Source of the DNA: Haloarcula sp. CBA1129
GTDB taxonomy: Archaea > Halobacteriota > Halobacteria > Halobacteriales > Haloarculaceae
DNA: 64,000 bases
NCBI RefSeq assembly: GCF_008729015.1
Contig: NZ_RKSM01000001.1
Coordinates: 3,038,001 to 3,102,000, forward strand
Reading direction: 5' to 3'
Notes under the pieces: generated by a model
Told to the model about the DNA's origin: nothing
What the model saw: the letters and a program-made list of their open reading frames with translations, nothing else
Database searches by the model: none
Translations under genes and position numbers: made by a program
In this document: positions 17,685-26,413 of the stretch, piece by piece
How the letters are laid out: each line of letters opens with the position of its first letter
Position numbering within the stretch: position 1 is the stretch's first letter

Positions 17685-19601
17685 TCAGTGTTCCCCAGCG
17701 GCATCAAGCGTGATAATGAACGCAGCCCCTCCGGCGGGGGTGTCCTCGATGCTGACCCGGCCACCGTAGCGCTGGATCATCGAATCGACGAAAAACAGGC
17801 CAAAGCCGGAGCCGCTCGATTTCGCGTGGCCGCTCTCCTCGCGACGTAACACTGCCTCTTTCCTGTCGTCTGGAATCCCCTGCCCGTCGTCGGCGATACG
17901 GACAGTCACCGTGTCGCCGGTCCGCTCGACGGCTACCGAGAGCGTAAGCGATGCCGGATCGTTGTGCTCGATGGCGTTCGACAGGATGTTCCCGACGACT
18001 TCACCGAGCAGTTCGTTCGCCAAGACTGTCACGCCGTCCTGAATCTCTGTCTCGTAGGTGACCTGTGGATACGTCTCTCGAAGCGTCGCCAGTTCCTCCC
18101 GAAGCACCCGGGAGACAGACACCGCTTCGAGATTGATGTCGCCTTCGCTTGCGAGGGTCTTGATGATTCGCTGGACGCGGCTGACGATGGTCGACATATC
18201 GTCACACCACGCGAGGATGGTTGTCGCCATGTCCCGGACGTGGTCGTCGTCGTGATCGCTGAGCACGTCGGCACGGGTCTGGATGACGGTGAGTCCGTTG
18301 AGCACGTCGTGACGGAGGATACTGTTGAAAAACTCCAGTTGTTCGGTCTGGCGCTCCAGAGTCCGCTCGCGCTCGGCCCGTTCTAGGGCGACTCTGGCGT
18401 TCGCGCCGAGCAAATTCGCCATCGATACCTCTTCCTCTGCGAACCCTCCACCGCCCTCGGCGGCGACGCCGAGAACACCGTAGTCGCCGAGTGGAACCAG
18501 CGTGACGGCGCTGTCAGACGCCAGATTGGTCTGGTGTGAGAACCGACAGCCGTCATTCTCGACAACGGTCCTGTTCTGAATGAATGCGGTGCCCATCGCT
18601 GATGCCTCGTCGAGCGGTATCGACACCTCACCGAAGGCCGTCGCTGCCGGCGTGGTCAGCGCTGCGGGTGACAGCCGCTCGCCGCTCTCGTCGACGAGCC
18701 AGATACCAGCGTACTCGTAGTTCAACAGGAGTTCAACCGTCTCGACGACGTTTCGGCAGACATCCTGCTCGCTCTCCTCGCTCATCAGCTCCCGGGTGAC
18801 GCCGTGGAGTGACTCGATAGTGTTTTCGTACCGTTTCTGTTCGCTGATGTCCCGGACGACGATGACGGCCATTTCCCGATCGGCCATCGATGCGACCGAC
18901 AGCGCTATCGGAAACGTGGTGCCGTCGGTTCGCCGCCCGAGCAGTTCACCGCGCCACTCGCCGTCGACACCAAGCGCCGTGTCCATCACCTCGTCCAGTC
19001 TGTCCGCGTCCTCCGTGTGGAAGCACCGGTCGAGTGACCCCCCTTCCAGTGCGTCCGTCTCCAGCCCGAACAGATCGGTAAACGCCCGGTTGACTTCGAC
19101 AAACGTCCGATCCCCGTCGACAATCGCGATGCCGTCCCGTGACGTTTCGACAGCGGTCTGAGCGAGTTCGGCCTGTTCGCGGAGATCCTGCTGGAGCACG
19201 TCGTAGTAGCCGACAATCGCACCTGCCAGTGTCCCCAGTGAGAGCTGCGTGATGAGCTGGTAGCCATAGCCGATAAGCGCCGCGTCCCCGATGCGAAGGA
19301 GGAACAGCTCCCAGACGCTGAGCAGGACGAGCACCGCCAGCCCGGCGCTGGCCCACGCGGCGATTCGGAACCGGTCGGTGCTATCGTAGTCTGTCGTCGT
19401 GAGCCAGCCGCCGAAGGCGATGAGCGTCGTGCCGATGGCGAACGGCACCGTCACCTCGAGTACTTTCGAGCCAAGCGGCTGGCCGCTGAGCTGGAGCTGA
19501 CCGGCGACGAGTCCGAGCACCGCCGCACCGACCAGTGCCAGTGCCCAGTCCACCAGTACGGCGAACTGGGATGTACACGGCCGCCCCGTTCGCTCCTGCA
19601 T
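17685..19601 (-). CDS. Membrane sensor histidine kinase (4TM-PAS-GAF-HisKA-HATPase)
   Basis: A 638-residue kinase. The N-terminal 130 residues hold about four membrane segments with little external loop. Next come a PAS domain (about 145-260, ending VIVVRDISEQ), a GAF domain (about 270-410), the dimerisation helix with phosphoacceptor His in SILRHDVLNGL, and the ATPase domain with N box NILSNAIEHND, G1 ADDGQGIPDD and G2 GSGFGLFFVDSMI. It should phosphorylate the HalX regulator encoded immediately downstream. The ligand is unknown. Confidence 0.92.
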   Translation of the reverse strand: MQERTGRPCTSQFAVLVDWALALVGAAVLGLVAGQLQLSGQPLGSKVLEVTVPFAIGTTLIAFGGWLTTTDYDSTDRFRIAAWASAGLAVLVLLSVWELFLLRIGDAALIGYGYQLITQLSLGTLAGAIVGYYDVLQQDLREQAELAQTAVETSRDGIAIVDGDRTFVEVNRAFTDLFGLETDALEGGSLDRCFHTEDADRLDEVMDTALGVDGEWRGELLGRRTDGTTFPIALSVASMADREMAVIVVRDISEQKRYENTIESLHGVTRELMSEESEQDVCRNVVETVELLLNYEYAGIWLVDESGERLSPAALTTPAATAFGEVSIPLDEASAMGTAFIQNRTVVENDGCRFSHQTNLASDSAVTLVPLGDYGVLGVAAEGGGGFAEEEVSMANLLGANARVALERAERERTLERQTEQLEFFNSILRHDVLNGLTVIQTRADVLSDHDDDHVRDMATTILAWCDDMSTIVSRVQRIIKTLASEGDINLEAVSVSRVLREELATLRETYPQVTYETEIQDGVTVLANELLGEVVGNILSNAIEHNDPASLTLSVAVERTGDTVTVRIADDGQGIPDDRKEAVLRREESGHAKSSGSGFGLFFVDSMIQRYGGRVSIEDTPAGGAAFIITLDAAGEH

Positions 19602-19715
19602 TATTCGTCACTGGCACTCCAGCGGTGTAAACGCGACGGCTACTTCGCGTCAGGTTCGGCGCCGACCGTATCGCGCTGTCGGCATCGATTAGTGGGCCCG
19701 CGATGACTTCCGTGT

Positions 19716-20219
19716 ATGTTCGACGAGATTATGCAGAAATTCGAGGACTCTCCCGGCCAGCAGGACGTCATCCGCCTGCTGCTGGAACGAGGGTTCTCTG
19801 TCAACGAGGACGGCCGTGTCGTCTCGGGCGGCATCGAGATTCCGAACACGGGCATCGCCCGCGAGGCCGGCGTCGACCGCCGCGTCGTCAACGCCACCAC
19901 CGACGCCATCCTCGACGACGATGACCTGCGGCGCATCTTCCGCAACATCTCCTCCGTCCCGAGCCTCCTCGACCTCGCCCCGGTGCTCGACCTGCACGCG
20001 GTGACCGTCACCGTCCGCGCCGCCGACGAGTCCGGCATCGTTTCGACTGTCACCTCGGCTATCGCCGACCGCGACATCTCGATTCGGCAGGTCCTGAGCG
20101 AAGACCCCGAGTTCACCGACGAACCGAAGCTGTACGTCATCACCGACGAGGAACTCCCCGGCGACCTCATCAACGAAATCCGCCGTCTGGCGTTCGTCCG
20201 GACCATCGAACTGGCGTAG
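19716..20219 (+). CDS. ACT-domain amino-acid-binding regulator
   Basis: A 167-residue protein. Residues 1-75 are a helical region resembling a winged helix (DVIRLLLERGFSVNEDG, GIAREAGVDRRVVNATTDAIL). Residues 90-165 form an ACT domain (AVTVTVRAADESGIVSTVTSAIADRDISI). This architecture is typical of haloarchaeal amino-acid-binding proteins thought to adjust metabolism or transcription in response to amino acids. Target unknown. It is divergent from the sensor kinase gene. Confidence 0.85.
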   Translation: MFDEIMQKFEDSPGQQDVIRLLLERGFSVNEDGRVVSGGIEIPNTGIAREAGVDRRVVNATTDAILDDDDLRRIFRNISSVPSLLDLAPVLDLHAVTVTVRAADESGIVSTVTSAIADRDISIRQVLSEDPEFTDEPKLYVITDEELPGDLINEIRRLAFVRTIELA

Positions 20220-20258
20220 CGCCGGCCGATTTTTGACGGTCCCGGCCCACAGTCCGGT

Positions 20259-20612
20259 ATGAACCCGCGAACGCTCGTCCGACTCGAAGGCGCGCTCGTC
20301 GGTGCCGGGGCGACCGCGCTGTACGTCCTGCAGGGGCGGTCGCTCCTCCTCTTTCTCGCCCTGATTTTGCTCCCAGACACCTCGATGGCGGGCTATCTCC
20401 ACAGCACACGCGTTGGAGCGGCCAGCTACAACGCGGTCCACACGTACCTCGGATCGGGGTTGCTGGCCGTCGCAGGCATCGTCGCCGCGGTAGACGTTGC
20501 TATCGGCGCGGCGCTCGTCTGGACCGTCCATATCGGGGCGGACCGCCTGTTCGGCTTCGGGCTGAAATACGCCGACCGCGAGTTCGGCGACACGCACGTC
20601 CAGCGGCTCTGA
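20259..20612 (+). CDS. DUF4260 family membrane protein
   Basis: A 117-residue membrane protein with three or four segments and the characteristic PDTSMAGYL and AVHTYLG pieces, ending GADRLFGFGLKYAD. These match DUF4260, a family of small membrane proteins of unknown role found in bacteria and archaea. The ferredoxin gene begins 2 bp after its stop, so the two are cotranscribed. Confidence 0.85.
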   Translation: MNPRTLVRLEGALVGAGATALYVLQGRSLLLFLALILLPDTSMAGYLHSTRVGAASYNAVHTYLGSGLLAVAGIVAAVDVAIGAALVWTVHIGADRLFGFGLKYADREFGDTHVQRL

Positions 20613-20614
20613 CC

Positions 20615-20950
20615 ATGCCGGCAACGCTCACCGTCGAGACACCTGCGGGCGAAACTCACGAACTCACGGCCGAACCCGGGGCCGTCCTCCGAGACGTGTT
20701 GCTCGATGCCGGACTCTCGCCACACGGCCGCTACGCGAAGCGGGTCAACTGCGGCGGCCGTGGCATCTGTGCCACCTGCGGCGTGCGCCTCGCCGAATCG
20801 CCCGACCCCGACCACTGGCACGACGACCTCGCCGACCGCTTTGGCTACCCCCGACTCTCCTGTCAGCTCCGGGTTCGGGACGGAATGGCGGTCAAACTGC
20901 TGGACAAACGGGTCTGGGGGTCGCGACAGTCCGGCGACGGCTCGGACTGA
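20615..20950 (+). CDS. Plant-type 2Fe-2S ferredoxin domain protein
   Basis: A 111-residue beta-grasp ferredoxin. Cluster ligands are visible as NCGGRGICATC (three cysteines, Cx5CxxC) and a fourth Cys in RLSCQLRV. It is shorter than the halo-type ferredoxin at 45679 and lacks that protein's acidic insertion. Translationally coupled to the DUF4260 gene, which suggests electron transfer connected with a membrane component, though this is inference. Confidence 0.9.
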   Translation: MPATLTVETPAGETHELTAEPGAVLRDVLLDAGLSPHGRYAKRVNCGGRGICATCGVRLAESPDPDHWHDDLADRFGYPRLSCQLRVRDGMAVKLLDKRVWGSRQSGDGSD

Positions 20951-21018
20951 CTCGGTGGCTGCCAGCCACAGGAGCGCGAACGACAAACGCTATTCCGCGG
21001 CCGGGCGTACCCCGGCCT

Positions 21019-21621
21019 GTGACGGAGAGTTATCGGACCGTTCCGGACCGCGGCGAGGCGCGCTTCGAGGTACGAGGCTCGGAGTTCATCGGCCACGTCG
21101 CGCCGGCGACAACTGTCGAAGACGCCGAGGCGTTCGTCGACGCCGTCAGCGAGGAGTACGCCGACGCGACCCACAACGTCCCCGCCTACCGCGTCAGGTC
21201 CGACCCCTTTCGAGAGTATGCCAGCGACGACGGGGAGCCAAGCGGCAGCGCCGGCGACCCCGCGCTGAACGTCCTCCAACAACGCGATATTGAGAACGTC
21301 GTCGCCGTCGTCACACGCTACTACGGCGGGACGAACCTCGGTGTGGGCGGTCTCGCAAGTGCCTACTCCAGAGCGATAAAGGAGGGCGTGGACGACGCCG
21401 GTGTCGTCGAGGAAGTACCTCACGAGCAGTTCACGGTAACCGTCGCCTACGATGACTCCGGCAGCGTTCGGAGCCTGCTCGAATCGGCAGGTGTCGAGTT
21501 CGAGGCCGACTACGAGGCCGAAGTCGTGTTCGATGTTCGGGTGCCCACGGCTGACGGGAGTGGCCTGCGGGACCGGATTCGAAGTGCGACTAGCGGGCGG
21601 GCGGCTATCGAACTGGAGTGA
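21019..21621 (+). CDS. YigZ/IMPACT (UPF0029) family protein
   Basis: A 200-residue protein with GTG start at 21019 (TESYRTV...). It contains the family signature DDGEPSGSAGDPALNVL and VVTRYYGGTNLGVGGLASAYSRA, then a C-terminal DUF1949-like ferredoxin fold (FTVTVAYDDSGSVRSLLE). IMPACT-type proteins are linked to translational control in eukaryotes; the archaeal role is unknown. The start is supported by position at the edge of the conserved fold; no TATA box is obvious. Confidence 0.9.
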   Translation: MTESYRTVPDRGEARFEVRGSEFIGHVAPATTVEDAEAFVDAVSEEYADATHNVPAYRVRSDPFREYASDDGEPSGSAGDPALNVLQQRDIENVVAVVTRYYGGTNLGVGGLASAYSRAIKEGVDDAGVVEEVPHEQFTVTVAYDDSGSVRSLLESAGVEFEADYEAEVVFDVRVPTADGSGLRDRIRSATSGRAAIELE

Positions 21622-21627
21622 GCGACG

Positions 21628-22713
21628 CTACTCGTATATCGGCAGCCGCGCCGACCGTGCCGACCCGTCGATGAAGGGTAAATCGACCTGCTGTGCGCTG
21701 ACCGGTTTGCCGTCGACGCGGATCGTCAGCGCTGCTTCGGGCCGTTCCCAACTGAGGGTGGCTAGCGCGATAGGGGCTTCCCGCATCGGGCTCTGAGTGG
21801 CCCGGGTAACGTCGCCGACGTGCTCGTCGCCGGCGAACACTGCCGCACCGGGTTCCGGACACTCCTCGACGGCGAGGCCGACCAGTCGCTGGGTCGGGTG
21901 GCCGCGGTTCTCGATTCGGGAGACGACTTCTTGGCCGACGTAACACCCCTTCTCGAAGTCCAGCGCGTTGCGGAGGCCCAGATCGTTCGGGAGCGCGCCT
22001 TCGATTTCGCTGTCGAACAGTGGTGTCCCGGCCTCCAGCGTCAGCGTCTCCCAAGTCTGGTAGCCGAAGGGAACGGCGTTGAGCCCGCGGTTGACCAGCG
22101 TATCGAACACGGGTTCGGCGTCGTCGGCGCTACACACCACGTCGTAGCTCTCCTCGCCGCCGAGATTGTCCGTCCGGATGACGGAGACGCCGGCGTCACC
22201 GAGTTCGCCCCGCTCGAAGGTGAGCGGCGCTGGCGGGGTCCCGGTCTGGTGGAGGACACTGGCGATTTTCTCGGTCGCTTTCGGTCCGTGGACGCCGAAG
22301 ACGGCGAAGTCGTCAGTCGCCACCTCGAACGCCACGTCCTGAATGAAGGTCTTATCAGACCACTCCGAAGCGAGGTCCTCGGCTTTCTGGGGCGGCGTGA
22401 ACACGAGCAGGCGCTCGCCGGCGTTGTACACGTACATGTCCGTGTCGACGCGGCCGTCGGGGTCGAGCAGGAGCGCGTAACAGCCAGCGCCGTCTTCCGC
22501 GGGCACATGGTTCGAGACAGCGTTGTCGACGTAGTCGACGCGGTCCTCGCCGGTGACGACGATCACGCCGTAGCCGTATTCCATCGCTCCGACGACGTTC
22601 CGAACCGCGCGGTGGGTCCGCTCCGGTCGCCCGTAGTTGTCGACGACGCGTCGACCGCCGACCTCCCTGAACGTCGCTCCGTGGGCCTCGTGAACGGACT
22701 CGAGAACAGTCAT
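21628..22713 (-). CDS. Folate-binding YgfZ/GcvT-like protein
   Basis: A 361-residue member of the aminomethyltransferase superfamily. The C-terminal motif EKGCYVGQEVVSRI is the YgfZ signature (KGCYxGQE), pointing to folate-dependent help in Fe-S cluster maintenance rather than the glycine cleavage T-protein. An N-terminal GcvT fold with VDYVDNAVSNHVP is visible. The ATG at 22713 is used; the upstream frame has no support. It ends 6 bp after the convergent YigZ gene. Confidence 0.88.
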   Translation of the reverse strand: MTVLESVHEAHGATFREVGGRRVVDNYGRPERTHRAVRNVVGAMEYGYGVIVVTGEDRVDYVDNAVSNHVPAEDGAGCYALLLDPDGRVDTDMYVYNAGERLLVFTPPQKAEDLASEWSDKTFIQDVAFEVATDDFAVFGVHGPKATEKIASVLHQTGTPPAPLTFERGELGDAGVSVIRTDNLGGEESYDVVCSADDAEPVFDTLVNRGLNAVPFGYQTWETLTLEAGTPLFDSEIEGALPNDLGLRNALDFEKGCYVGQEVVSRIENRGHPTQRLVGLAVEECPEPGAAVFAGDEHVGDVTRATQSPMREAPIALATLSWERPEAALTIRVDGKPVSAQQVDLPFIDGSARSARLPIYE

Positions 22714-22861
22714 TGCACGGGTATGCGGCCTTCGTGGGGAAAAACGTCCCGTTACCACCGTCGGTGTGTGAGAGCGGCACTACGAGCAGTGTAGGCTGGA
22801 CGGCCCAACCGGCCTGCGTGCCAAACCAGTGGGCGGAAATCAACACCGGGGCAGGTATCAC

Positions 22862-23806
22862 CTACGGCCGTCTGGATTGCTGTGAATTGACGAGCCGCTC
22901 AACTTCGGCCGGTTCAAGCGGCGTCAACGGCCCTGACAGTGTCCGAGCGAGCGCTGCTGCCGCGACACCATGGAGCAGCGCTTCGTCCGTGTCAGCGCCG
23001 GCAGCGAGTTGCTGGAGCGTCGCGCCGATGAAAGCCTCATGTTGCCCCGATTCGTCGACTGCGGTCGTCTCAATGGCGTCCTGCTCGTGAATGACGCCGT
23101 CGTGGTAGGCCACCGCGCCGTACTCGCTTCGTGTGAGAATCACGCGGGTGAGATCGTACTCCGTTGCGAGCGTGTGCACGACTTCGCGCGGACTCCCTGT
23201 CGTGTCAAACACCGCGGACACCTGCTCTTCGGCGGCAAAGAGGGTATCGACGGCTGGTAGCAGGTCTGCAAGTGCATCGTGTGCGTCGCCGGCGTCCCAC
23301 AGCCCGGGGTGGAAATCGAGGTCGAACGCCCGGGTTCCTGCGGCCGCTCTGAGCAACGCCCCCGTCGTGTCGGCGGCTGTCTCAGAGAGTGAGAGGGTTG
23401 CGCCCGAAGTGAACACCACGTCCGCGTTCTGTATCTCACCCATCGGCAACTCGCCGGGCGTCAGCGTCGCCATCGCGGTGTTGCCACGGTCCTGTAGCAG
23501 CCGTTCGGCGCGAGGTGGGTCGGCGTCTTCGTGGAAGGTGAGCCCCTGCCGGCCGGTGTCCGGGTCGGTCCAGACGACGTCGGTCTCTAGACCGAACTCG
23601 TGGAGTTCCGCGACGACGCGCCGCCCGAGCGGCGTGTCCGGGACCTTCGAGAGCCACCGTGCGTCAGCACCGAGTCGGCCGGCTGTCGCCGCAACGCCGC
23701 TCGCGGTCCCGTCGACGCGAATCGATGCCTCGCGGGCCGTCTCGAACCGCTGGCCGTCGGGCGGTGCAAATCTGAGGGCGGTCTCGCCGAACGTTACAAG
23801 TGACAT
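22862..23806 (-). CDS. PfkB-family sugar kinase with altered catalytic motif
   Basis: A 314-residue ribokinase-fold protein with the family N-terminus LVTFGETALRF and the substrate-closing regions of KDG/fructose kinases. The usual DTTGAGDAF signature instead reads DESGQHEAF (residues 251-259), so the GAGD anion hole is changed and the catalytic Asp is replaced by Glu257. The fold is otherwise full length. It may be a 2-keto-3-deoxygluconate-type kinase, a kinase with relaxed chemistry, or a non-catalytic binder. Substrate unknown. Confidence 0.8.
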   Translation of the reverse strand: MSLVTFGETALRFAPPDGQRFETAREASIRVDGTASGVAATAGRLGADARWLSKVPDTPLGRRVVAELHEFGLETDVVWTDPDTGRQGLTFHEDADPPRAERLLQDRGNTAMATLTPGELPMGEIQNADVVFTSGATLSLSETAADTTGALLRAAAGTRAFDLDFHPGLWDAGDAHDALADLLPAVDTLFAAEEQVSAVFDTTGSPREVVHTLATEYDLTRVILTRSEYGAVAYHDGVIHEQDAIETTAVDESGQHEAFIGATLQQLAAGADTDEALLHGVAAAALARTLSGPLTPLEPAEVERLVNSQQSRRP

Positions 23807-23883
23807 ACCGCGTGCATCGGGAGACGGAGGTTTAGTTCAATCGGCTGTATCGGCTGGTGTGTCGGTGGCCGGGCACGCCCTCG

Positions 23884-26013
23884 CTATCGCCGCCGACCGC
23901 CGTGGCCGGGATAGTCCCGCTCGAACCGGTCTTCGAGTTCCTGCCGGTCGATGTGAATGATTGTCGGCCGCCCGTGGGGACACGCGTAGGGGTTCTCACA
24001 GGCATCCAGCGCGGCGAGTAGCTCCCGGACGGAACCCTCGGTCAGCGACGTGTTCCCGGTCACCGAGGGATAACACGCCAGATCGCCGAGCAGTTCGTCG
24101 GCCGCCGCTTCGACCGTTGCCGCCGCCTCGTCGTCGCCGGCGACGAACGCGCCCAGCACGTCCCTCACGATATCCGGGCCGGCCACGTCGGCGATGACGC
24201 CCGGGAGAGTGCGCACCTCGACGCTTCGCTCACCTGTGCGAGCCGTATGGAACCCCAGACTCGCCAGTGCGTCGCTACGTCGGTCGAACACTTCGGCCTC
24301 GCGGGCAGTCAGTTCCAGTTCGACAGGGTCGGCGAGTGCCTGCGTCGTGGTTTCGCCCTCGAACTTGGCCTTGAGCCGCTCGTAGTTGACCCGCTCGTCC
24401 GCCGCGTGCTGGTCGACGAGCACGAGGCCGTCGTCCGTCTCCGCGACGACGTAGGTGTCGGCTAACTGCCCGAGAATCCGCATCGAGGGCAGCGACTCGT
24501 GGGTCGCTTCGGGTTCGTCGCCGAGGCGTGCCTGCTCCTGCCCGCCGGTGAATTTCCGCCCCTCGCTCTCCGTGGCTGGCCGCGTCGTGGACGTTTCGGG
24601 GTCGCTATCTCCACTCGAAACACTACCCCCTGTCTGGCCCCTCTCGGATTCGCCCGATGCGTCGCTCGTCGTCTCGGTTTCAGGGGACCACTTCTCATCG
24701 CCTGCTTGACCTGATTGGGCCGTGTCGGATGACTGGCCATCTGTTGTCTCCGCCCGGGTCCGGTCCGGTCGGTCTGTAGAGACGGTATCTGGTTCCTGTG
24801 CCGTTACATCAGCTCTGCTCTCCGTGTCGGTGGTCTCCGTCTGTTCTGACGGTGTTGTATCGTCTCCGTCGTCCCGACTGGACCGTTCGCGTTCGCTGTC
24901 GCCCGCTCCGGCTGATTCCGGCGTTATCTCGGTCTGCTCGGGAGCCGACCGGCCACGCGGAGCTGTCGAGCGCAACAGTCCCTCACGCAACAGCGCGTCC
25001 TCGACGGCGGTCCGGACCTGCTCTCGAACCCCCTCGTCGTCGGCGAAGCGGACCTCTAACTTCCGGGGGTGGACGTTCACGTCCACGTCGCCCGCGGGCA
25101 CGTCCAGAAAGAGGACGGCGAAGGGGTAACGGTCCGGCGCTATCTGGGTGCCATAGGCGTCGACGACGGCGTCGCGGACGGTCCCAGCCCGGACGTAGCG
25201 GCCGTTGACGTACGTCGAGAGATACTCGCGGCCGGCACGGTTCGTCTCAGGGTGAGAGACGAGGCCGTGAACGCCGTCGAGTGGCCCGTCGGGGAAACTG
25301 GTGTCGTCTTCATCCCCGTTCGCCCCCGAACCCGCCCCGACTGAAATCATCGATTCGGCGACCTCCCGACCGTAGACGGACATCACCGCCTCGCGCAGGT
25401 CGCCTCGGCCAGTCGTCGAGAACGTCTCGCGGTCGCCGTGGGTCAGCGAGACTGCGACGTCCGGGTTCGCCAGCGCGTAACTGGCGACGACGGTGTTGAC
25501 GTGTGCGAACTCCGTCGACTCCTGTTTGAGGTACTTCCGTCGGGCCGGGACGTTGTAGAAGAGGTCCTCGACCGCTATCGTCGTTCCCTCCGGACAGCCG
25601 GCGGGGCCGACCGACGTGACCTCACCCCCTTCCAGCACTAATTCCGCCCCCGCGTCGCCGCCGCGGGGTCTGGTTCGAATCGTCAGCCGCGAGACTGCCC
25701 CGATTGCGTGCAGGGCCTCGCCGCGGAACCCGAGCGTCCCGACGCCGCCCTCCAGATCCGCGATGTCGCGGATTTTCGACGTCGTGTGTTTCTCGACGGC
25801 CGTCTCGACGGCCTCGCGGTCCATCCCGATGCCGTCGTCCGTGACGCGAATCCCGTCAGTCCCTCCGGCCTCCACGACGACCTCGACCCGATTCGCGTCG
25901 GCGTCGATGGCGTTCTCGACCAGTTCCTTGACGACGGAGGCCGGTCGCTCGACCACCTCGCCGGCCGCGATGCGTTCGACGGTCCGGTCGTCGAGTCGCT
26001 GGATGTCGGTCAT
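23884..26013 (-). CDS. mutL: DNA mismatch repair protein MutL
   Basis: A 709-residue MutL. The N-terminal GHKL ATPase has VKELVENAIDAD, DDGIGMD and GFRGEALHAI. A long low-complexity linker rich in Ser, Thr, Asp and Glu (about residues 360-510) leads to the C-terminal dimerisation/endonuclease domain, with LVDQHAADERVNYE matching the DQHA(x)2E(x)4E nuclease motif and a late CPHGRP metal motif. The nicking activity should be intact. The ATG at 26013 is the first before the conserved IQRLDDRTVERIAAGEVVERP. Its partner mutS is at 35379. Confidence 0.96.
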   Translation of the reverse strand: MTDIQRLDDRTVERIAAGEVVERPASVVKELVENAIDADANRVEVVVEAGGTDGIRVTDDGIGMDREAVETAVEKHTTSKIRDIADLEGGVGTLGFRGEALHAIGAVSRLTIRTRPRGGDAGAELVLEGGEVTSVGPAGCPEGTTIAVEDLFYNVPARRKYLKQESTEFAHVNTVVASYALANPDVAVSLTHGDRETFSTTGRGDLREAVMSVYGREVAESMISVGAGSGANGDEDDTSFPDGPLDGVHGLVSHPETNRAGREYLSTYVNGRYVRAGTVRDAVVDAYGTQIAPDRYPFAVLFLDVPAGDVDVNVHPRKLEVRFADDEGVREQVRTAVEDALLREGLLRSTAPRGRSAPEQTEITPESAGAGDSERERSSRDDGDDTTPSEQTETTDTESRADVTAQEPDTVSTDRPDRTRAETTDGQSSDTAQSGQAGDEKWSPETETTSDASGESERGQTGGSVSSGDSDPETSTTRPATESEGRKFTGGQEQARLGDEPEATHESLPSMRILGQLADTYVVAETDDGLVLVDQHAADERVNYERLKAKFEGETTTQALADPVELELTAREAEVFDRRSDALASLGFHTARTGERSVEVRTLPGVIADVAGPDIVRDVLGAFVAGDDEAAATVEAAADELLGDLACYPSVTGNTSLTEGSVRELLAALDACENPYACPHGRPTIIHIDRQELEDRFERDYPGHGGRRR

Positions 26014-26099
26014 ACGTGCCTCCGCATGTGAGTACCACCGGCTAACGGGCGAAGCGACTTGATACTGTCTGCCCTCGCCGCGCCTATCAGTAGAATCAT

Positions 26100-26110
26100 G
26101 AAAATAGTTA
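26100..26110 (+). promoter_or_regulatory. Probable TATA element of the MCHH mini-gene
   Basis: The AT-rich string aaaaatagtta lies about 40 bp before the ATG at 26148 in an otherwise GC-rich spacer, suggesting a short 5' leader. Weak evidence on its own. Confidence 0.35.
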
Positions 26111-26147
26111 ACACAGCCCAGTACTGACCCTCGCATGGTGACGACCC

Positions 26148-26291
26148 ATGTGCCACCACAGAGAACGTTCTTGGACCGAAGCGACGGCAGACGACGAGGC
26201 AACTGACGGGGACGAGGAGGAACTGCCATCCTTCCTCAACGACGAGGTGACCGAAACCGAGGTGCTGACCGACGGCGGCGACGAGGCGTAG
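26148..26291 (+). CDS. Small acidic MCHH protein, 47 residues
   Basis: Starts MCHHRERSW and continues with an extremely acidic tail (DDEATDGDEEELPSFL). Short proteins beginning Met-Cys-His-His recur in haloarchaeal genomes, as far as I recall, and the Cys-His-His cluster could bind a metal. It stands alone between the divergent mutL and a HAD hydrolase gene. The codon use is normal for the genome and an AT-rich promoter-like string lies upstream. Function unknown. Confidence 0.5.
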   Translation: MCHHRERSWTEATADDEATDGDEEELPSFLNDEVTETEVLTDGGDEA

Positions 26292-26413
26292 CAGCGGGCA
26301 CCCCCGGTAGCGGTGTTGGCAAACCAGCTATTTTGTTGTGTGTGTGTGAGTACCGCAAACCCGATAGCTAAAGTACACTCGCCGTCAGTCGTCAGTATCC
26401 TGTGGATCTCGAC

